DNA of 64,000 nt, taken from the NCBI GenBank assembly GCA_013397435.1, contig VZRG01000351.1, positions 310,001 to 374,000 on the forward strand, in the 5' to 3' direction. Shown one piece after another: positions 1-14,381 of the stretch. The notes under the pieces were generated by a model. The model made no database searches. It was not told where the DNA came from and saw only the letters and a list, made by a program, of their open reading frames with translations. The stretch's first letter is position 1. Every line of letters starts with the position of its first letter. Made by a program: the position numbers and the translations under genes. The stretch comes from Erythrocercus mccallii (taxonomy: Eukaryota > Chordata > Aves > Passeriformes > Dicruridae).

Positions 1-3000
1 GTATTTTATGGGCACACAAAAAGTAGTTGTTACGCTGAGCATAGCAGTATAGATCAGTTCAAAACTGCCATCTTCTCTGTGGAAAATGAATGGGGTTTTT
101 TTCCACATCCTGCTTAAAAAAAAAATCCGAATTTAAATCTTCATGAGTCACTAGATGTCACAATTTCGCATAATTTTCACTTTGATATAAAAATTGTGCA
201 TATGTAGTGTACACAGGCTAATGCAGAAAAGGTACCATCCTCTGCCATGTGAACTTTCCAGTGGAATGGCTACCGCAGAAAATGGGGAAAGTTTAGTACA
301 TTTACAAGAAACTTTAGGAAATTATGACAGTCCTGCGCTGAGGTCAGTTCCACCACAGCTGAGAAAAGCTGTAATAATTGTGTTGGTTCATCAGAAATCT
401 TGGCAAGCACGACTAAGGAAAAACATGTAAACATGCGCAAGGAAAAAGAGCCTCCATAAAAAGACCTGCCTATTGATATTTTTCATTTTATTGTTGTTGC
501 TGCATTGTTCTGTTGCTAGTTATTTATCTTAAGTAGTTTGTTAGGTTTTGGGCGTTTTCAATTTTTAGAAAATTCTTTCTTTTTCCAAATAAAAAGTTTT
601 ACTATCATGTAACTGATCCAGTGAAGTAAAGATTTGGAATGCATAATGTTTATTGTACAAATGCTTATTATGTAAAGACTGAAAAATCTTTTATGAGTGG
701 GAACAAGAAACTAAATACTCAGTTTCTACTAAAATAACCAAAATATAAGGCAAACAGCAATAGTCTTGCTCAGAAATGGAATTTGTATCAACAAGAATTT
801 CATGTTCTCATTCATGGAGGTTCCAGATCCTTTACAAATGACCAATAGTCTTACTCACTTTATTGTATTTTCATGTTAGTTATCTGTCTAGGGTAGATGA
901 AGGCTTTTTTATTTTTCTCAAACATCACTTTTAAGTTTTGCCTGTTTTTTTATTTTAAATCTGACAGTCTGCATTCTACATCAGACACTTGTAAAATAAA
1001 TTAGTATGATTATATATTGTGTTCTTTTGTGACTGAATTGGGGATAGAACTCAACATACTTCACTACATTATTTGTAAAGAATCATTTTGAGTATAAGCA
1101 CTATATTCTGTACTGTTTTAATAATAAAGTAATGATAGATGCATTATTGAAGATGCAACTTATTGAGGAGGCAGAAACTTTATTGGTTAATGTTACCCTT
1201 ATTCCATTTGTTGCACTGACTTTCAGGAGTGTAATTTGTAAATCAAGTTTGCTCATGCGTGTAATCAGATTTTATTTTCATTGTAATGCTTATGTAATTA
1301 AATTACCTGGATGTATTTCTGGTAATGATTTCATAAGCATGGACAATATGTTGATGTTTCGCACTACAGAATTGATGTTAAGAACAAGCAGAGCTTCTTG
1401 CAGATAAAAGGAGTAAAAGAAGCACCTTACTGGGAGAGCATGTTGGATGATTTCAGTCCTCTTGGAGCTGACAGACAGTAGGTCATCCTAAACTTGACTG
1501 CAAATTGCTCTTTGGTGTAATAAGCACATCAACATACTGCTATCAATGCTATCAACACAATAGCTGTTTTTAACCTATAAATATACTGTAATTTAAGTTT
1601 TCCTACAAAGTGAATTTATATTTAATTGCTGCCTAATACATAAATACTTAGAATTTTTAGGAGGGCCAAGGGAGGGAGGGCGGGCATGCCAGTATATTTG
1701 TGGGAGGGGCTGTTGCATATATGGGTCTTTGTACTTCCTGTTCAGTTTGACTGTTAATCCAAAACTCACAGCTCTGGCTGTGGTGAATCTGCAGCCTGAC
1801 ATTTATGATATTCTTACTGTGATTCAGGTCTTCTATATTCTGTGGCTCAGAGCTTCAGAATTAGACAGAAAAGGTCATCTTTCCATTCTCAAATGTGAAT
1901 GCTCTGTACCTCTAATATGGAAAATGACCAAGCAATTAATTTTATTCTGCTGAGTTTTTAGTATTACTGTGTAGAGCATTATCTAAAGCCCGTAAACAAG
2001 TAGTGTGTCCATTGGAAACAAGTAGAAAGGATGAAGACTGTTTTGGTGCATATAGTCTGAACTCTGCAGAGACTTTATTCCAGAGACTGTCACCTGTCCA
2101 GGAATTAGTTTGCCATAAACTGGCTTGATTTTCAGAGTATAAACATAATTTTGAATTGGTAAATAGGTGTTGGGTATTGGGGATATTCACTTAACATCTT
2201 CCAGCGTGTTGTTGCTGTTGCTCTATGTTTTGAACTTCATTTTAAATGTATACAAATGCATCATCATAAAAGGAAAGCTAAAGAAATACAGATGGCTGCA
2301 AGTTGTCTTACGTGAATGAAGCCCGTGAAGCTTAATGAAACTAACTTCTTTGTTAAGCCTGTTGAATAAATAAGAAATAATGAAAACAAATTTTCCATCC
2401 ACTAGCTTTGTGCAATGTTATCATTAGACTCAGACACTACTAGCACATTGTGCTTGGCTTTAAGAAAGTTCTTTAATTCCATTATATTCAAAAGGACATA
2501 TTAAAAGCTTATTTTATTGTAAACAACTCTGCAAATTTACTATGCCTGAAAATGCTCAAAAGTTATTAAGTATTAAGCACAAGTATGTTAAAAAAAAAGG
2601 TTAAGAACTAAACAAACATTTCTAGCAATACCTAGAAACTAAAAAAGTTTTAATTCTCTGCTTCTTGGTCTTTTTTCTTTAGTGCAGCTTTTCTGCAATG
2701 CAAGTTTATTGCTGTGTATTTCATGGGGTTTTATTATCATGATTCAGAAATTTAAACCTGTACGCAAAGTACTGCATTCATTCACCTTATTGTACATGCG
2801 ATGTAACATCATACTCACAGTTTTGGTGCTTTAAAATTATTCCTCTTTTCTTTATTAAAGGATATTTATTTGATCATTGTCTTTGTTTTAACTTTGATTA
2901 TGTAGTAACATTAAAAAAGTATTTTTTGTATAGTTTGATTCCCACAAAAAACAATTTCAGATCTAATTAATTTCAGTTCCCATTGTTATTCTTGCAACTC

Positions 3001-6000
3001 CTTAAGTTCCCTGTCATTGTTTAATGGTAAGTGGTTGCATCTAAGCTATGTTGCAGCATGGAATATTTGTATTTAGGTAACATCTTTGTAAATCAAGCCA
3101 CATGAACAATTTAGGTATTATAGAAGAAGTTTGCTCCTAAATGATGCAGGATCACACCCACTTTCCATCTCTTGATCAAAACAAACACTCTGTGAAAAAG
3201 GTTAGAAGTTTAAATACAGAAATGTTAAGAGCTTAGCACCCTTATTACACTTACTAGGGTTCCTAGATGTCTGTGAGTAAGTTCTTCCTTTTATTCCTCT
3301 AGCTGTTTGGCGTTATTATTTATGTAGACATCAATCTTGCAAAAGAGGTATCTTTATATTGTATCTCTTCTCCCTTTTGCTTCTGTGTTTTTGGTGCAGT
3401 GCAGGTAGGTTCTATTTCTAGCTGGTTCCTTAACATGAGGAAACAAAAAAACAGCGTATTTTTGGAACAGGAACTTTTTAGTGTCATTACAATCCTAAGA
3501 AAACAAGAAAAAGGACAGTTCTAAGAGCAACATGAAACCAACTTTGTATTTACACTGTAAATCTAAGTTGCAAAATTCAAGGCCTGTCTGGCTTTGGTTT
3601 CCTAGTGTTGTTTTTCATGCCAGGTAATAATGACTCTTAATTTTGGGTTATGGCAGAACATGTAGAACAAGTAGGTAATGTGTTTTGAAATAATCAGTTC
3701 TTTGATCATTGCCAACTCAAGAGCATTGCATGTTTGTCTGACATCTGTTCCTAAAGCTCTAGCAGTGTGTGACCTTGATGTGGTTGCCTGCACAGGTTTT
3801 GCTCTGCCATGCTCCTTCAGCTAGTTCCGCTTGGCATTGGCTTCAGTAGATAAGTAGATTTTTTTATATAACCCTCTACAGTATCCATACACATTGGAAG
3901 TGAATTTGGTGTATGCATCGGGATTGCAGATGAGTGAATGTATCTGTAGGTAGACTTGAAAGGCAGTGGCATGCCATGCAGAATAAGGCCTCTTGTTTGT
4001 ACAACTCAGATGCTGAAAGATACGTAGAACCATCATTTATTTTTTCCTGTCTGTTACATGTCAGATGTAAATCAAGGTACACTGAAAATAAATATTTAGT
4101 GGGCCACAGTGCCTCTGAAATAGGGGAACTACTGATACATGCAGGGTTTGTCTCTCTTCCTCCAGTTAATGCTCAACAGAGGCAGTAGGTACAAGGGAAA
4201 GAAGTAAAAATGGAAGATGTGTTTGACAGATGATGTTTTCCAAAACCTATGAACTGCTCCTTTTCTCAGCAGTTTCCTTTATTTACTGCTGCTTCCCATC
4301 AAAGGGAGAAGCCCATTTTATAGGCTTCAGTCTTCCTTCCATAGGAGGGAGCTTAGAGGAATCCCGGACTGCCACAGTATCTCTGAATCTTGGGATCAGC
4401 AAGCCATCAGTATGTCACTGCCACCACCACAGCTGGAGCTTTATGCTCACATCACAGATCACTGTCTAAATCTACTTTTGCAGAAGTTGTGCCACTGTGT
4501 TTTTGCCATTTGTAAAGGAAGGTCATAATGTCTGTAAAAATGGATAAAATTATGTCTTAAACCTTAGATTTACCATGTCAGCGATTTAACTGTCACAGGC
4601 ATCACCTTGCTTACACAAATGGCCCTTCAGCAGAACACCATCCCAGAGGTGTTGCCAAGAAGCTACAGCATCATCACTATGTAACCTACCTTAGTCACAG
4701 AAGTGTCCAACTCTCCATCCTGCAGAACTGGAGAAGCCTTTCTCTCCTTTCCCCCTTTGCACTAAGATTCTCAGTCTTTATTACTTTCTCTAAACTTTGT
4801 GCAAATCTTCACCACCGTCAAGCTCACTGTCCAGATTTTCATCAGCTCAAAGACAGAACATCTCCCTTGAACTGTTGCCTCCACAGGAAGGGCTGGTGGA
4901 TAAAAACAGGCACAGATTTCCTCTCTGTGCTGTTAAAGATGCTACCTGTGTTGTTGCTGGGGTTTACTCATCATTAATCAACCAACACTTGGGGAAAAAA
5001 AGAACCTAAACCGAAACAAAAGTTATATTCACATTGACATTGTATCTGCTGTCTTACCCCTTTATTCCTATTGTAGTTTTATGCTGTCGGTGGGATGTTT
5101 GTTGGGAGATACTTGTGCCACAGGCAAATCATCTGTATTGCTTTCTTGTCACTCCTCACCGTGGAATGCAGCAGACTTCTTGGCTTCTCTGAGACTTCTC
5201 ACCCCACATAGCATACATAAGACTAAGCACATTCACAGTCTTTCAAACAAAAGTCACTGTTTACTTCATTCTTTCATCTTAACAACTTCTAATTAGCATC
5301 ACATTCCCTCTGTACATTACTGTTTAAAAGTCACAGGAATAAGGAAGATTGAAGAACCATGCAATTCATACAAAGCACTTATATTAACTATACTTTTTCT
5401 TCCTTAGTACTTTATTTTAATCCCATTCAATATCAGTAAGAGTGTAACTGAGTTGTTAGCGTACAAAATCATCAGTGCATGCTCAAACTGCCATGCATGT
5501 TAAAAGCACAATTTAAACACCATAACAGACATTTATGAATCAACTTCTTTTGAAGCACCATAAAAAGATGGCCATTTTCCACATGCACTTGCTGTGAGTA
5601 AAATTACTGTTGGAGTGGATAAAGTCCTGTGAAAACAATTTGACAGAGAAACCACTGCACACTGTCCTTGGTTTCTAATGACATAAAAAAAAAAATTGAA
5701 TTGGCAATATAAAATAATACTTACAGTATTAAAAAAAATCACACATCCTATACTCTTTTTGATGGCACACATATATATTTTTGTCATTCCTGTAATGGTT
5801 TCCTAAAGATTTCTGCTACTGAAAAGGCTGCTTATAATGGCAAAGTTGAAACATAAGGTTCTTCTCCTGCCCAGCACCACCGTAGGAGCAAATTTATTTC
5901 CCCCACTTTGCAACAGTGTTTTATGTGTCCCCTGGCACACCCATACCTTGCTCTGTTACTCAGCTCTAAGTCCAGCTGTGCTCAGTGAGTCAGGCCGTTG

Positions 6001-9000
6001 CCTTTTGCGGTCTGGCCGTTCATGGGCCGTTCCATCAGTGCATGTGGCCAGCAGACAGGGTCAAAAAAACCTGAGTGATACTTGGGGGGTGCCTATTCTC
6101 ATTAAGCCGTTCTGGGAAAAGAGCAGAGGAGTGCAGAAGTTGTCCTCAGTCAAAGGTTGCATTAGTTAAAGCAGATCTCTGTTTAGGAGATTGGGTTTGT
6201 CACTCTTAAAAAAAACCCCAGAAAACCAAAAATGAAGTGTCTACTTGGGCTATGTATTCAGGGAAAACATGAGCCACACGTTGCCTACCAGGGCACGCTT
6301 TGCCCAATTTGTGTACAAAATAACATGTATTATATTTAAATACTCAAAAGCAATTACATTTCCAGGTTAGTGCTATGCCCCATTTTGCAGAAAACCCCCA
6401 CCCTTCAAGTATTCAGCTTTTAATCTCTATTTGCAGTATGAAACTTTGAACAGAAACTCTGTGTCCCAGACAACATTTGTTGAGACTGCACTGTCAGCCA
6501 TCTGGGATAAACCTGGGTTCTGCTCCCAACCATTAGCTGCCTGAGATAACTACAGAATCCCTGCCCAGATGAATGAATTTGCTGCAGTCCTTGGTGGATG
6601 CTCAAGCTTGCAGGCATGCTTCTGAATAAGGAAATGCTTGGTACTGTCAGTAGTACCAGGTTGGCTAAGCGCTTGAATGCAAACTTTAGCTTCTGCTCCC
6701 TTCCCAGTGGAAGGAACCTAGCTGTTCCCAAGGGGACACTACAATGTCTTCTGTTTAACCCATCAAGGTGTCATTGCAATAGCAAGCTGTGGCATCTCAG
6801 AAAAAAAGAAAAAAACCCCAAAAACTTACCATGAAATACAGCAAATTAGAATTTCTTCATTAAATCTGTCAATACCTTCCAGCTGATGAAAGCCTGATCC
6901 CTTGACACACCACTGTCACTAGCTTTTTTCCAAGTAGCTGCATGCCAGCAATTTATTCTGTGTAAGACCCAGCACCGTGCTTGTGGGGGCCATGGAGGTC
7001 AGCTTACTGCCTCTGGTAGTGGTCCCCTCTTTTGGTGCAGCCCCTCAAAAGAGAGACTTGAAATGTAATGCCAAATTCAACAGCCACCTAGCAGCTATTG
7101 CTGACGTATAAAACCAGCCTCAAAGGCTGCTGAATCTGTTTATTCTTATCCCATAAGTGAACCATCCTCATTGCCAGGTTTAGAGAGTTGATTCTGTGTT
7201 TGGACACACCAGCAGTTTCAGTGCAGTTGCTTGCTCAGTTGTGACTGAGAAGTCACAAAGCTGACCAATGCTGTGCTGTGTGAGGCCTTATTCCTTTCTG
7301 GATTTTAGATACATATGTCCTTGTCACAGCTTCAACACTGTAATTTGGCCCAAGTGTCAAAATTCCTTTAAACCCCTGTGAAACGACACCACTGTTGGCC
7401 ACCTGCCCAACCTGCTAGTCCAGACTAAGTCCCATAGCTGGATTTCCCAGCCTGACCGAGAGCTGCTCTCATCTTTGTACTCATTCTCTCATGGAGATTT
7501 CCAATGTAGCTATAATTCATTTGCAAATGAACCTATCCTAGCTGATGACAGAAATCCTCTAGCTTGATGGGAACTTTTGGTGCCAATCCTAACACATTTT
7601 TTCATTTTGACTTGAGGAGTTACATGTGCCTTACAGGTATTTTCTATCTGTGCAATACAGTCATCATCATTGGTGAAGAGCATGAAAACTCATGTCTTCT
7701 GAAAATACTTGCATTGCTGTCTTTCAGACAGCTCAGATTCAAGGTACTTCCTAGTAGCATGCCTCAGGAATGCCTGTTTACAAGATCTCCCATGCTTCCT
7801 CACTGAGGCTGAGATGTTCATACACAACAGTCAGCACCTCATACTCACAGGTATCTTTTGTGTGGGTGGGTTTTGGGGTTTTTTGGGTTACTGATGTCCC
7901 TGCCAGGTGAGCTTGACCCTGAATATTTATGTTTCTCATTCCACAAGCAGTTTAGGACTTACAATGACTGTAAATGTTTGGTTTTTCCATGTTACACAAG
8001 AGAAAAGAACACAGAACAAAAGGAAAAAATGCAACAAATAGAGCATAATGAAAGTTTTGACTGGTAGGTTCAAATGGTAACAATAACCACCTCAAATAAA
8101 GCTTTCATAATTTCTTTTCAGACAGGTGGGGAAATGCAGCTTATATCAAATCAACACATTACTCTGCTTCTTTAAGATATATAGAATGAAATTTCCCCTT
8201 TTCTTCACCTGCAAGCAGAACTCTGAATGTGCAAAATGCTCTGGAGCAAAAGGGCTCCAGACTGGTAATGACAGAGCTACAGTTTTGAAGCAGCAGCTTC
8301 TGAACAAAGGACAGCAAGCCCTCCTGGGCTGCTTCTGGAACAGACAGCAAGTGCAGCTGGCAGGGTGTAGCAGTGAGGCTGTGCAGCAGGGACTCAATGC
8401 AGGATGCTCACATGAAATACTGCTTGAGGCACTCAGCTACGTACTTCTACCCTGGCTCCTCTCACTAAGTGAAAGTCGAAGACAGCTGTACCTTACACTG
8501 ATAGATTTCTGGTTCCCATTGCTGTGGATTCCTGAGAAACAAAACTGCTGGAATTATAAAAATAACCATATATTCAGATGTGGAGAAAGTAGATTTAATG
8601 TTTAAATTTCCATCCATAAGTAAGGGTTATGATCTTTCTCCTGCAGGCAAGTACAAGGTCATTTGCTTCACTTTTCTTTTGTTTTAAGACAATTCCACTG
8701 ATCATTTAACAAAAATACAAGCTAGACTCAGAGAATGTCAAAGGTCTCATTCCCTCTCTGCAAGTATCTGCATGACCGTATTTAATTCAACAGGAGGAAA
8801 TCCATATACATCGATTATATTTACACATACCTTGTCAATGTAGCTCTTCCTCTCCCTTTAGCACCTGGATGCATGGTATTGTTTGTGAAGGTCTTTAGTT
8901 CTGCCCTCCTTCTTGATCTACTGGGAAAAAAAATCCTTCTTCTTCAAGAATTACCACAGTCACAGAAATGCAAGTTCTCTTCCAAGAAAATGTCTATGTT

Positions 9001-9533
9001 GCTACTCTCAAGCTAATGGAAGCAAAAGCAGCTGACACACTGCTGGATCCATACAGTGAGATGAGGCTTGGATGAGAGCAGATGAGAATCCCCAAAGCCA
9101 GGAACAAGTTTGGAAACTACTTCCAAGTTAAAAGAAAGAAAGGAAAATCCCCAAACGGAGCTCAGAATTCCATTACACAAACATCACAGATGATAGGAAC
9201 TGATGGCAACAGAAAACAGGGAGCACCAATGGCTAATATTGGTGTCAAACCTCTAGAGTCGTGAAGGTAAAAGACTGAAAGGACATGGGGTTTGCAGACT
9301 GTCAGGACTTCAGCTGTGTTCATGAAACACATCCCCAGTGCTGACTTTGGGATCTAGCAATCAAGAGTGGAGTTTTGGGGGAAGCCAGGTATGCTTAATG
9401 CCAGCATGATGTGAGCACCTACAGAAAGTGAGATCCTTTCAGGTGGTTTGTCATTCCCTATGCAAATCATTCTCACCTATTTTACAGCTACATAAGGGTT
9501 CCACACTAGGGAATCTTTTTGAAATCTGTGTTT

Positions 9534-9554
9534 CCCCCCCCCCCCCCCCCCCCC
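9534..9554. repeat. Poly(C) homopolymer, 21 bases
   Basis: An uninterrupted run of 21 C lies between TTT and GAATTT. The complementary G21 can form G-quadruplexes. Runs of this kind are unstable and error-prone in sequencing, so the exact length may not be reliable. Confidence 0.95.
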
Positions 9555-10746
9555 GAATTTAAAACACCTTTGATAGTTACTTTCCTTCCAATGCCTTTAT
9601 CTGAAAATACTAAGGATTGCCAGATACATTTGCATCTGAGCTCTGCTTATGCAAGACCCAGCAATGAGGGGGAAAGTACGTATAGTGTGTTTCTTTGGTC
9701 CTATGATGAGCTGCCAGCAGTGCAGATGCAGAACCAGCAGCTACAGGTCCCTGAGAGGTTGTGGTGGGCAAGCTATGAGACCCCTTATGGTGTGGAAACC
9801 CACTTTTTTCTATAGTATCTAGAGGTATTGTGACATTTAGACTCACACCTGCCTTCTGGCTAGGCATGGCCAGAAGAGTGGACATGAGCTGAACTGACTC
9901 TGGGATCTAACACAAAACTCCGTTCATTGTTCCAAAACATTTAACAAAACGGGGAAAATTCTTCCATCTTGTCTGAAGTAAGTGGAGTAAAACGAGGAAC
10001 TAAGGCTGCTAAGGAAAACTAGAGATTTCAAATAATGTGTGTTATTCTGTGATATGATCTCTGCTTAGCACTGTTCAGAGGTAGTGCACAAATGCAGCAT
10101 TACTAAGAAAATGTAAACAAGACAATTTGAACATTGCTTAGCAGAGTCAGGTCCATTTTCTGGAAAAGAAACCCCAGTGTATAGGTGTGCACTTAACTGG
10201 CATGTTCAGTTGCTGAGACTGAACTACACACATTGGGATGGAGTTCCTTGATGGTATTTTTAAATTGTCTTCTGACATCCAGATCTAATCTCTAATTAGA
10301 TCTATCTTTGGCCTTAAGATTTTTGCAATTAACCAAGTTAAGTGACTTTACTGGTATCTGCAGCTTTGCAGAGAATTAAGATCTGCAACAGTTGTCCATT
10401 CCTCTCTCCATGCTGTATTTCTGAAAAATGGCTTTGATTTTGACTTTTCAATGCCGTGTTCACAGAATGCTGTTCAGCAGCCACTTCAGTACAGAATATA
10501 TAAGATGATAGAATGAAATGAGGTTTAGCCTCTTACTGAAGGCAAACCTGAAGTTAATCCCCAACTGGTAGAAAAATGAGCTGAAATCAGAAACCTTTCA
10601 CAACTGACAACTGAAAAGACATATCCCAAAATATTAATCTTTAATTGATGCATTGTTAATTCTAGGGTATTCTTTAAAGGAATTATCCTGGGAATGCCAC
10701 CGATAGCGTTAAATGATACTTATTTGTGTAACAACTGGTTTAGCCC

Positions 10747-10769
10747 TTTATTTATTTATTTATTTATTA
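10747..10769. repeat. (TTTA)n microsatellite
   Basis: About five TTTA units are followed by TTA. On the minus strand the same sequence supplies overlapping AATAAA hexamers, so it could act as a distal polyadenylation site for HOMER1, but nothing shows that it does. Confidence 0.9.
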
Positions 10770-12012
10770 ATATTTTACCTGAAAATGTATTTTATTAGAG
10801 ACCTTATAACCACATTTCTGCATTATCAGTTCATTTTGTTCTCCTCTTTCCTGATATTGGCCAGGAAAAGGAACTTCCAGTCTATAATGGACAGTTTAAT
10901 TCACATGGTTTACTTTGTCCACATAGAAAAATGCAATTTCTGGATCATTGAGGCATATGGATTATGAACAATACACTCCAAAAACTAGCTATCCAGACGG
11001 GGATATACTTACAAAAATCTTTTATGTCAAAGTCAGGATTTCACAACATAACACACTAATGCAAAATCCAGTAGCACCTGAAAGATTAAGGTAGCTGCTG
11101 CTATCGCTTGCACATACTTGAAAAAGATTTAAGGAAAAAAAAAAAGAGTAATACATTCTCCAGAGAACAGCAAGTGTATTTCAAAATAAAAAAGTGTGGG
11201 TTTGATTAATTTTTTCTCTCTCCTTTTTTTTCTCTATTTCTGTATTTCTGTGAGGCTTATGGTAATTCTTTTGTTGGCTTTTTTTTTTTCCCCAAGACTG
11301 TAGTTGCCATGTAACAAATTATACACAAAGTGACTGCTCTCCCCTCCAGTGCAAGTTCATGGTCATGTTTTCAGGCTATAGTACTGAACACTGTTTTCTT
11401 GTATACATATTCCCATAGTTTCATTAAAGATAGATACAATGTACAGTACTCATCTCTGGGACAGTAGTTTCAAATGGGAAAACCTTTACGTTAAAACAGA
11501 AGTGAAGAGGCTACAGTAGGTATAGCCACTTAAGTATTAAATTTAGATCACAATTTCTAAACACTTGCCTACTGTACATAAGCATTAAAAATAGTCTTAG
11601 ACATAGGATTTTATTTATATGTGCACGTATGTTCACCTCATCCCATATTTCTGTTTGGCAACTATTTGGGAATTCAAAGGTGCAGCCCTCAGTAATTTTA
11701 TTATTAAAAAAAAAGAAATGAAGCTTATCTATTCTATGAGAAAAAGAAATTCTCAAATATCAATTTCCAATTTTAAATTTAATTTCAATAGGAAAATATT
11801 AAAAATGTGCACATCTAAATTTTTCCATGTTCTGTATATACATATGTGTGTGTACTTATACATAGAAATGCTCATGTACCACACATATTCACAAAATTTA
11901 AGTGGAATATTTCTGTCCACTATATTCCCCACACATATGACATCATATCTTTAAAAATGTCAATAATAATATCATTAAAAATAATATTACATTTATTCCA
12001 TCATTATGTTTT

Positions 12013-14192
12013 TTTATTCTTTCTTCATCCTTATTATGTCCACTGAGCATTAGCAGGCCAAATTCTCCTTGCACTTCCACGGATGTTATGCCAACAGAAT
12101 GTTGCTGACATCACATCAAGGACACATCTGGTTTACAGCAGCACAAGTGACAGGAGAATCAGGCCCAAATATCCCCAGGAAAATTAAAAACTGGCTGTAT
12201 CTGCTCATATGGACCTGATGAAGATATACACACCACTGTCTAAAATCCCCTGAATGATTAACATGTAGCTCACCACAAAGTTTTCAACCAGTAGCACAAT
12301 GAAACAAGCTCCCCCCACCCCTTTAATAAATGTGAGAAAATACCCTAAAAAAAATGGAGAAAGCGTAAACATTGTGTATATTACATACCATATAATACAT
12401 GACAGTTTTTAGCATTTAACCTAAGCCACTTCCCTGACTAGTCAGGGGAGACCTGATAAATCACCAGTTAAGGGAAAGGAAAAAGGTATTTTAGAAACAA
12501 AGCATGTCTTTCCAATAAAAACGACAACCCGTGTGTATTATATGGTATATACACACAGTACATACATGAAAACAAACTTATCTTTTCTAGTTTTGAATAT
12601 CAGTCTCTAAGTGAAGAAAACTGTGTTCTACAAATTTAATAAGCAGCTAGATTTCATGTTTAACATTCAAATTAATTTGGGGAGCAAACAAAGGTTCGTG
12701 CACCTCTCAACTCTGAGGTCTGACACTCATTCATACATTTTAAAAAAGCCCTCTTCAGCATTACAAGCAATTTATGGCAAGAATGCACTGTGATGCAAGA
12801 CACATGACAATTGGCTTACCTTTCAAAGAGTTGGGTTTTTTAAATAAATCTGTTATATTAAGAAATGTGTGTTTGCCAAAAGTCTGTTAAAATTACATCA
12901 AAACAACTTTAAAACCTGCTCACTGAGGATAATTCAACTCAATGTCCTGGTTTTAAACACTTAATTAACAGTTCAGAATATTGCCTGGTGTAGTTTTGAT
13001 AAAGAAGTGATATGAAGACCCATAAAAGAGTAAACATGTCTTCAGTTCAATTTGCTCTGACAACAAAACTTCAAGAAACAGCCTTTTTGGCTAGACACGT
13101 TCGGTGTACAAACAATCCCTTGTGGCACCTCTGTGCCCTTAATGAATCTGTAACAGAACAGTGCTCCCCATGAGCCATTCACAGAACCTCTATTTCATGT
13201 CACATTCTGAAAAAGTCTCCTGCAGAACAGGTTAACAGCAAAATGAACATTCCATAAAAGTACCCAGGCCAGAAAACAAACAACTGGCCATTCCTTGTTA
13301 TCTGCACAGGTCAAATTTAAAATTTAAAATTTACATTTAAAATTCTCAGGAGGCTTGGGGGGCGTTGGGCATTTTTTTTTTTTTCCCTGTGGGACTCACC
13401 TTCTATCACTGGCTGGCTTCAAAATTTAGTTAAGTGGAAGATACTATCTCACTGTAATTATATGGAAGTCATATGAAAAACTAAACCTTACATTGGATAA
13501 TATTGTTGAACACCAAAGTAGGCTCCATAAAGAAATACGGTATCTTCCAGTATATATGTATAGCTATAAAAAAAAAACCAACTAAAAACTAAAAAACCAA
13601 CCAGCCAACCAACCCCAAAAAAACCAAAAAGGAAAGAAGTTTATACAAGCAGTTATAGTAAATTTGTTTCAATTAAAGATGCAACTCTCTCTCATTCCTG
13701 GCAAGAATAATTTTGTTCCAGCACTGCTTCTCCACAGTGCAACATATCCTGAGAAATTATTAAGAACAACAAAATACAGGGCTGTCATCACTAAGTTCTT
13801 GCACAAAACACAGCATTTAAATATCTTAAATAAAATAGCCAATAAACTATATTGTATCTGTCACAAAATGGAGTGTGTCCTGGGACACTGCTAATTCATC
13901 CATCACTGATAATTAGAAAAGGATTGCATTCAATTATTGTTAATATCTTTCAAGTTATCTGTGGCCAATAATGTAAAAGGAGGTAATTTGTAATTCAAGT
14001 TCTTTTTTTTTTCTTCAACTGGCTAGAAGCTGAGTTCTAAATTTTACATTGAATTACAAGTCAAATTTAAAACAATCCCTCTCAGAGGAGCATTTTTTCT
14101 AATTTTGTGCAACTTTGATGCAGAGCCCAACACAGTCCTATGAAGAGAGACAGTGCATCTTTAAGCTGATTGGCACTGAAATCCCATTTCCT
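12013..14192 (-). other. HOMER1: HOMER1 long-isoform 3'UTR, probable extent
   Basis: No coding sequence is seen below the TAA. The stretch is AT-rich. The first canonical AATAAA signals on the minus strand that I find are at 12013-12018 and 11992-11997; weaker ATTAAA candidates occur near 12637 and 12325. That would give a 3'UTR of roughly 2.2 kb. Further AATAAA signals near 11607 and in the TTTA repeat at 10747 are alternatives, so the lower limit is uncertain. Confidence 0.4.
13561..13630. repeat. A/C-rich low-complexity tract
   Basis: Poly-A with interspersed CCAA and AACC units (AACCAACCAGCC-like). It lies in the probable HOMER1 3'UTR and would be a U/G-rich tract in the mRNA. Confidence 0.75.
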
Positions 14193-14381
14193 TTAACTAC
14201 ACTCTATTAGCTTGGCCAAGTTATCTCGTAATTCTGTTAGTTCAAATATTTTTCCATCAAGAATTTCTAAAAGTGTCTTCAAGTTATTGCGAAAAGCTTC
14301 TTGCTCATTCTGACTTTTCTCCAGACGTTGCTCTAGATCAGACAGCTGTCCTTCCAGGTCTTTGTTTCGAATTTCTACTTC
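14193..14381 (-). CDS. HOMER1: HOMER1 last coding exon (C-terminal leucine zipper)
   Basis: The exon follows a TTTTCTCTGAAG acceptor and encodes 62 residues, E-V-E-I-R-N-K-D-L-E-G-Q-L-S-D-L-E through L-R-D-N-L-A-K-L-I-E-C-S, then TAA. It is identical to human Homer1 except for Ile in place of Leu in the final L-E-C-S segment. It carries the C-terminal zipper that drives tetramer assembly. The reading frame stays open upstream into intron 8 with an ATG at 14465, but that upstream part is intron, not protein. Confidence 0.98.
   Translation of the reverse strand, partial: EVEIRNKDLEGQLSDLEQRLEKSQNEQEAFRNNLKTLLEILDGKIFELTELRDNLAKLIECS

Larger units (their letters stand above)
1..12012. other. 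Region downstream of HOMER1; possible flank of convergent JMY
   Basis: I see no coding exon here. Open frames are short, unconserved-looking and scattered over both strands. Plus-strand AATAAA signals lie at 588-593, 995-1000, 1123-1128 and 2365-2370. In human the gene facing HOMER1 tail-to-tail is JMY, so positions up to about 2.4 kb could be its 3'UTR. I could not find the JMY coding end in the window, so that assignment is only synteny-based inference. The rest looks like ordinary AT-rich intergenic DNA with simple repeats. Confidence 0.35.

Noticed and set aside
5837..6169. 110-codon open frame on the plus strand.
   Set aside because: No domain, no splice partners, and not similar to JMY or any neighbour gene I know.
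8126..8605. 159-codon open frame on the plus strand.
   Set aside because: No recognisable motif or splice context, and cysteine/glutamine-rich random composition. It lies in the HOMER1 downstream region, and the opposite strand is also partly open.
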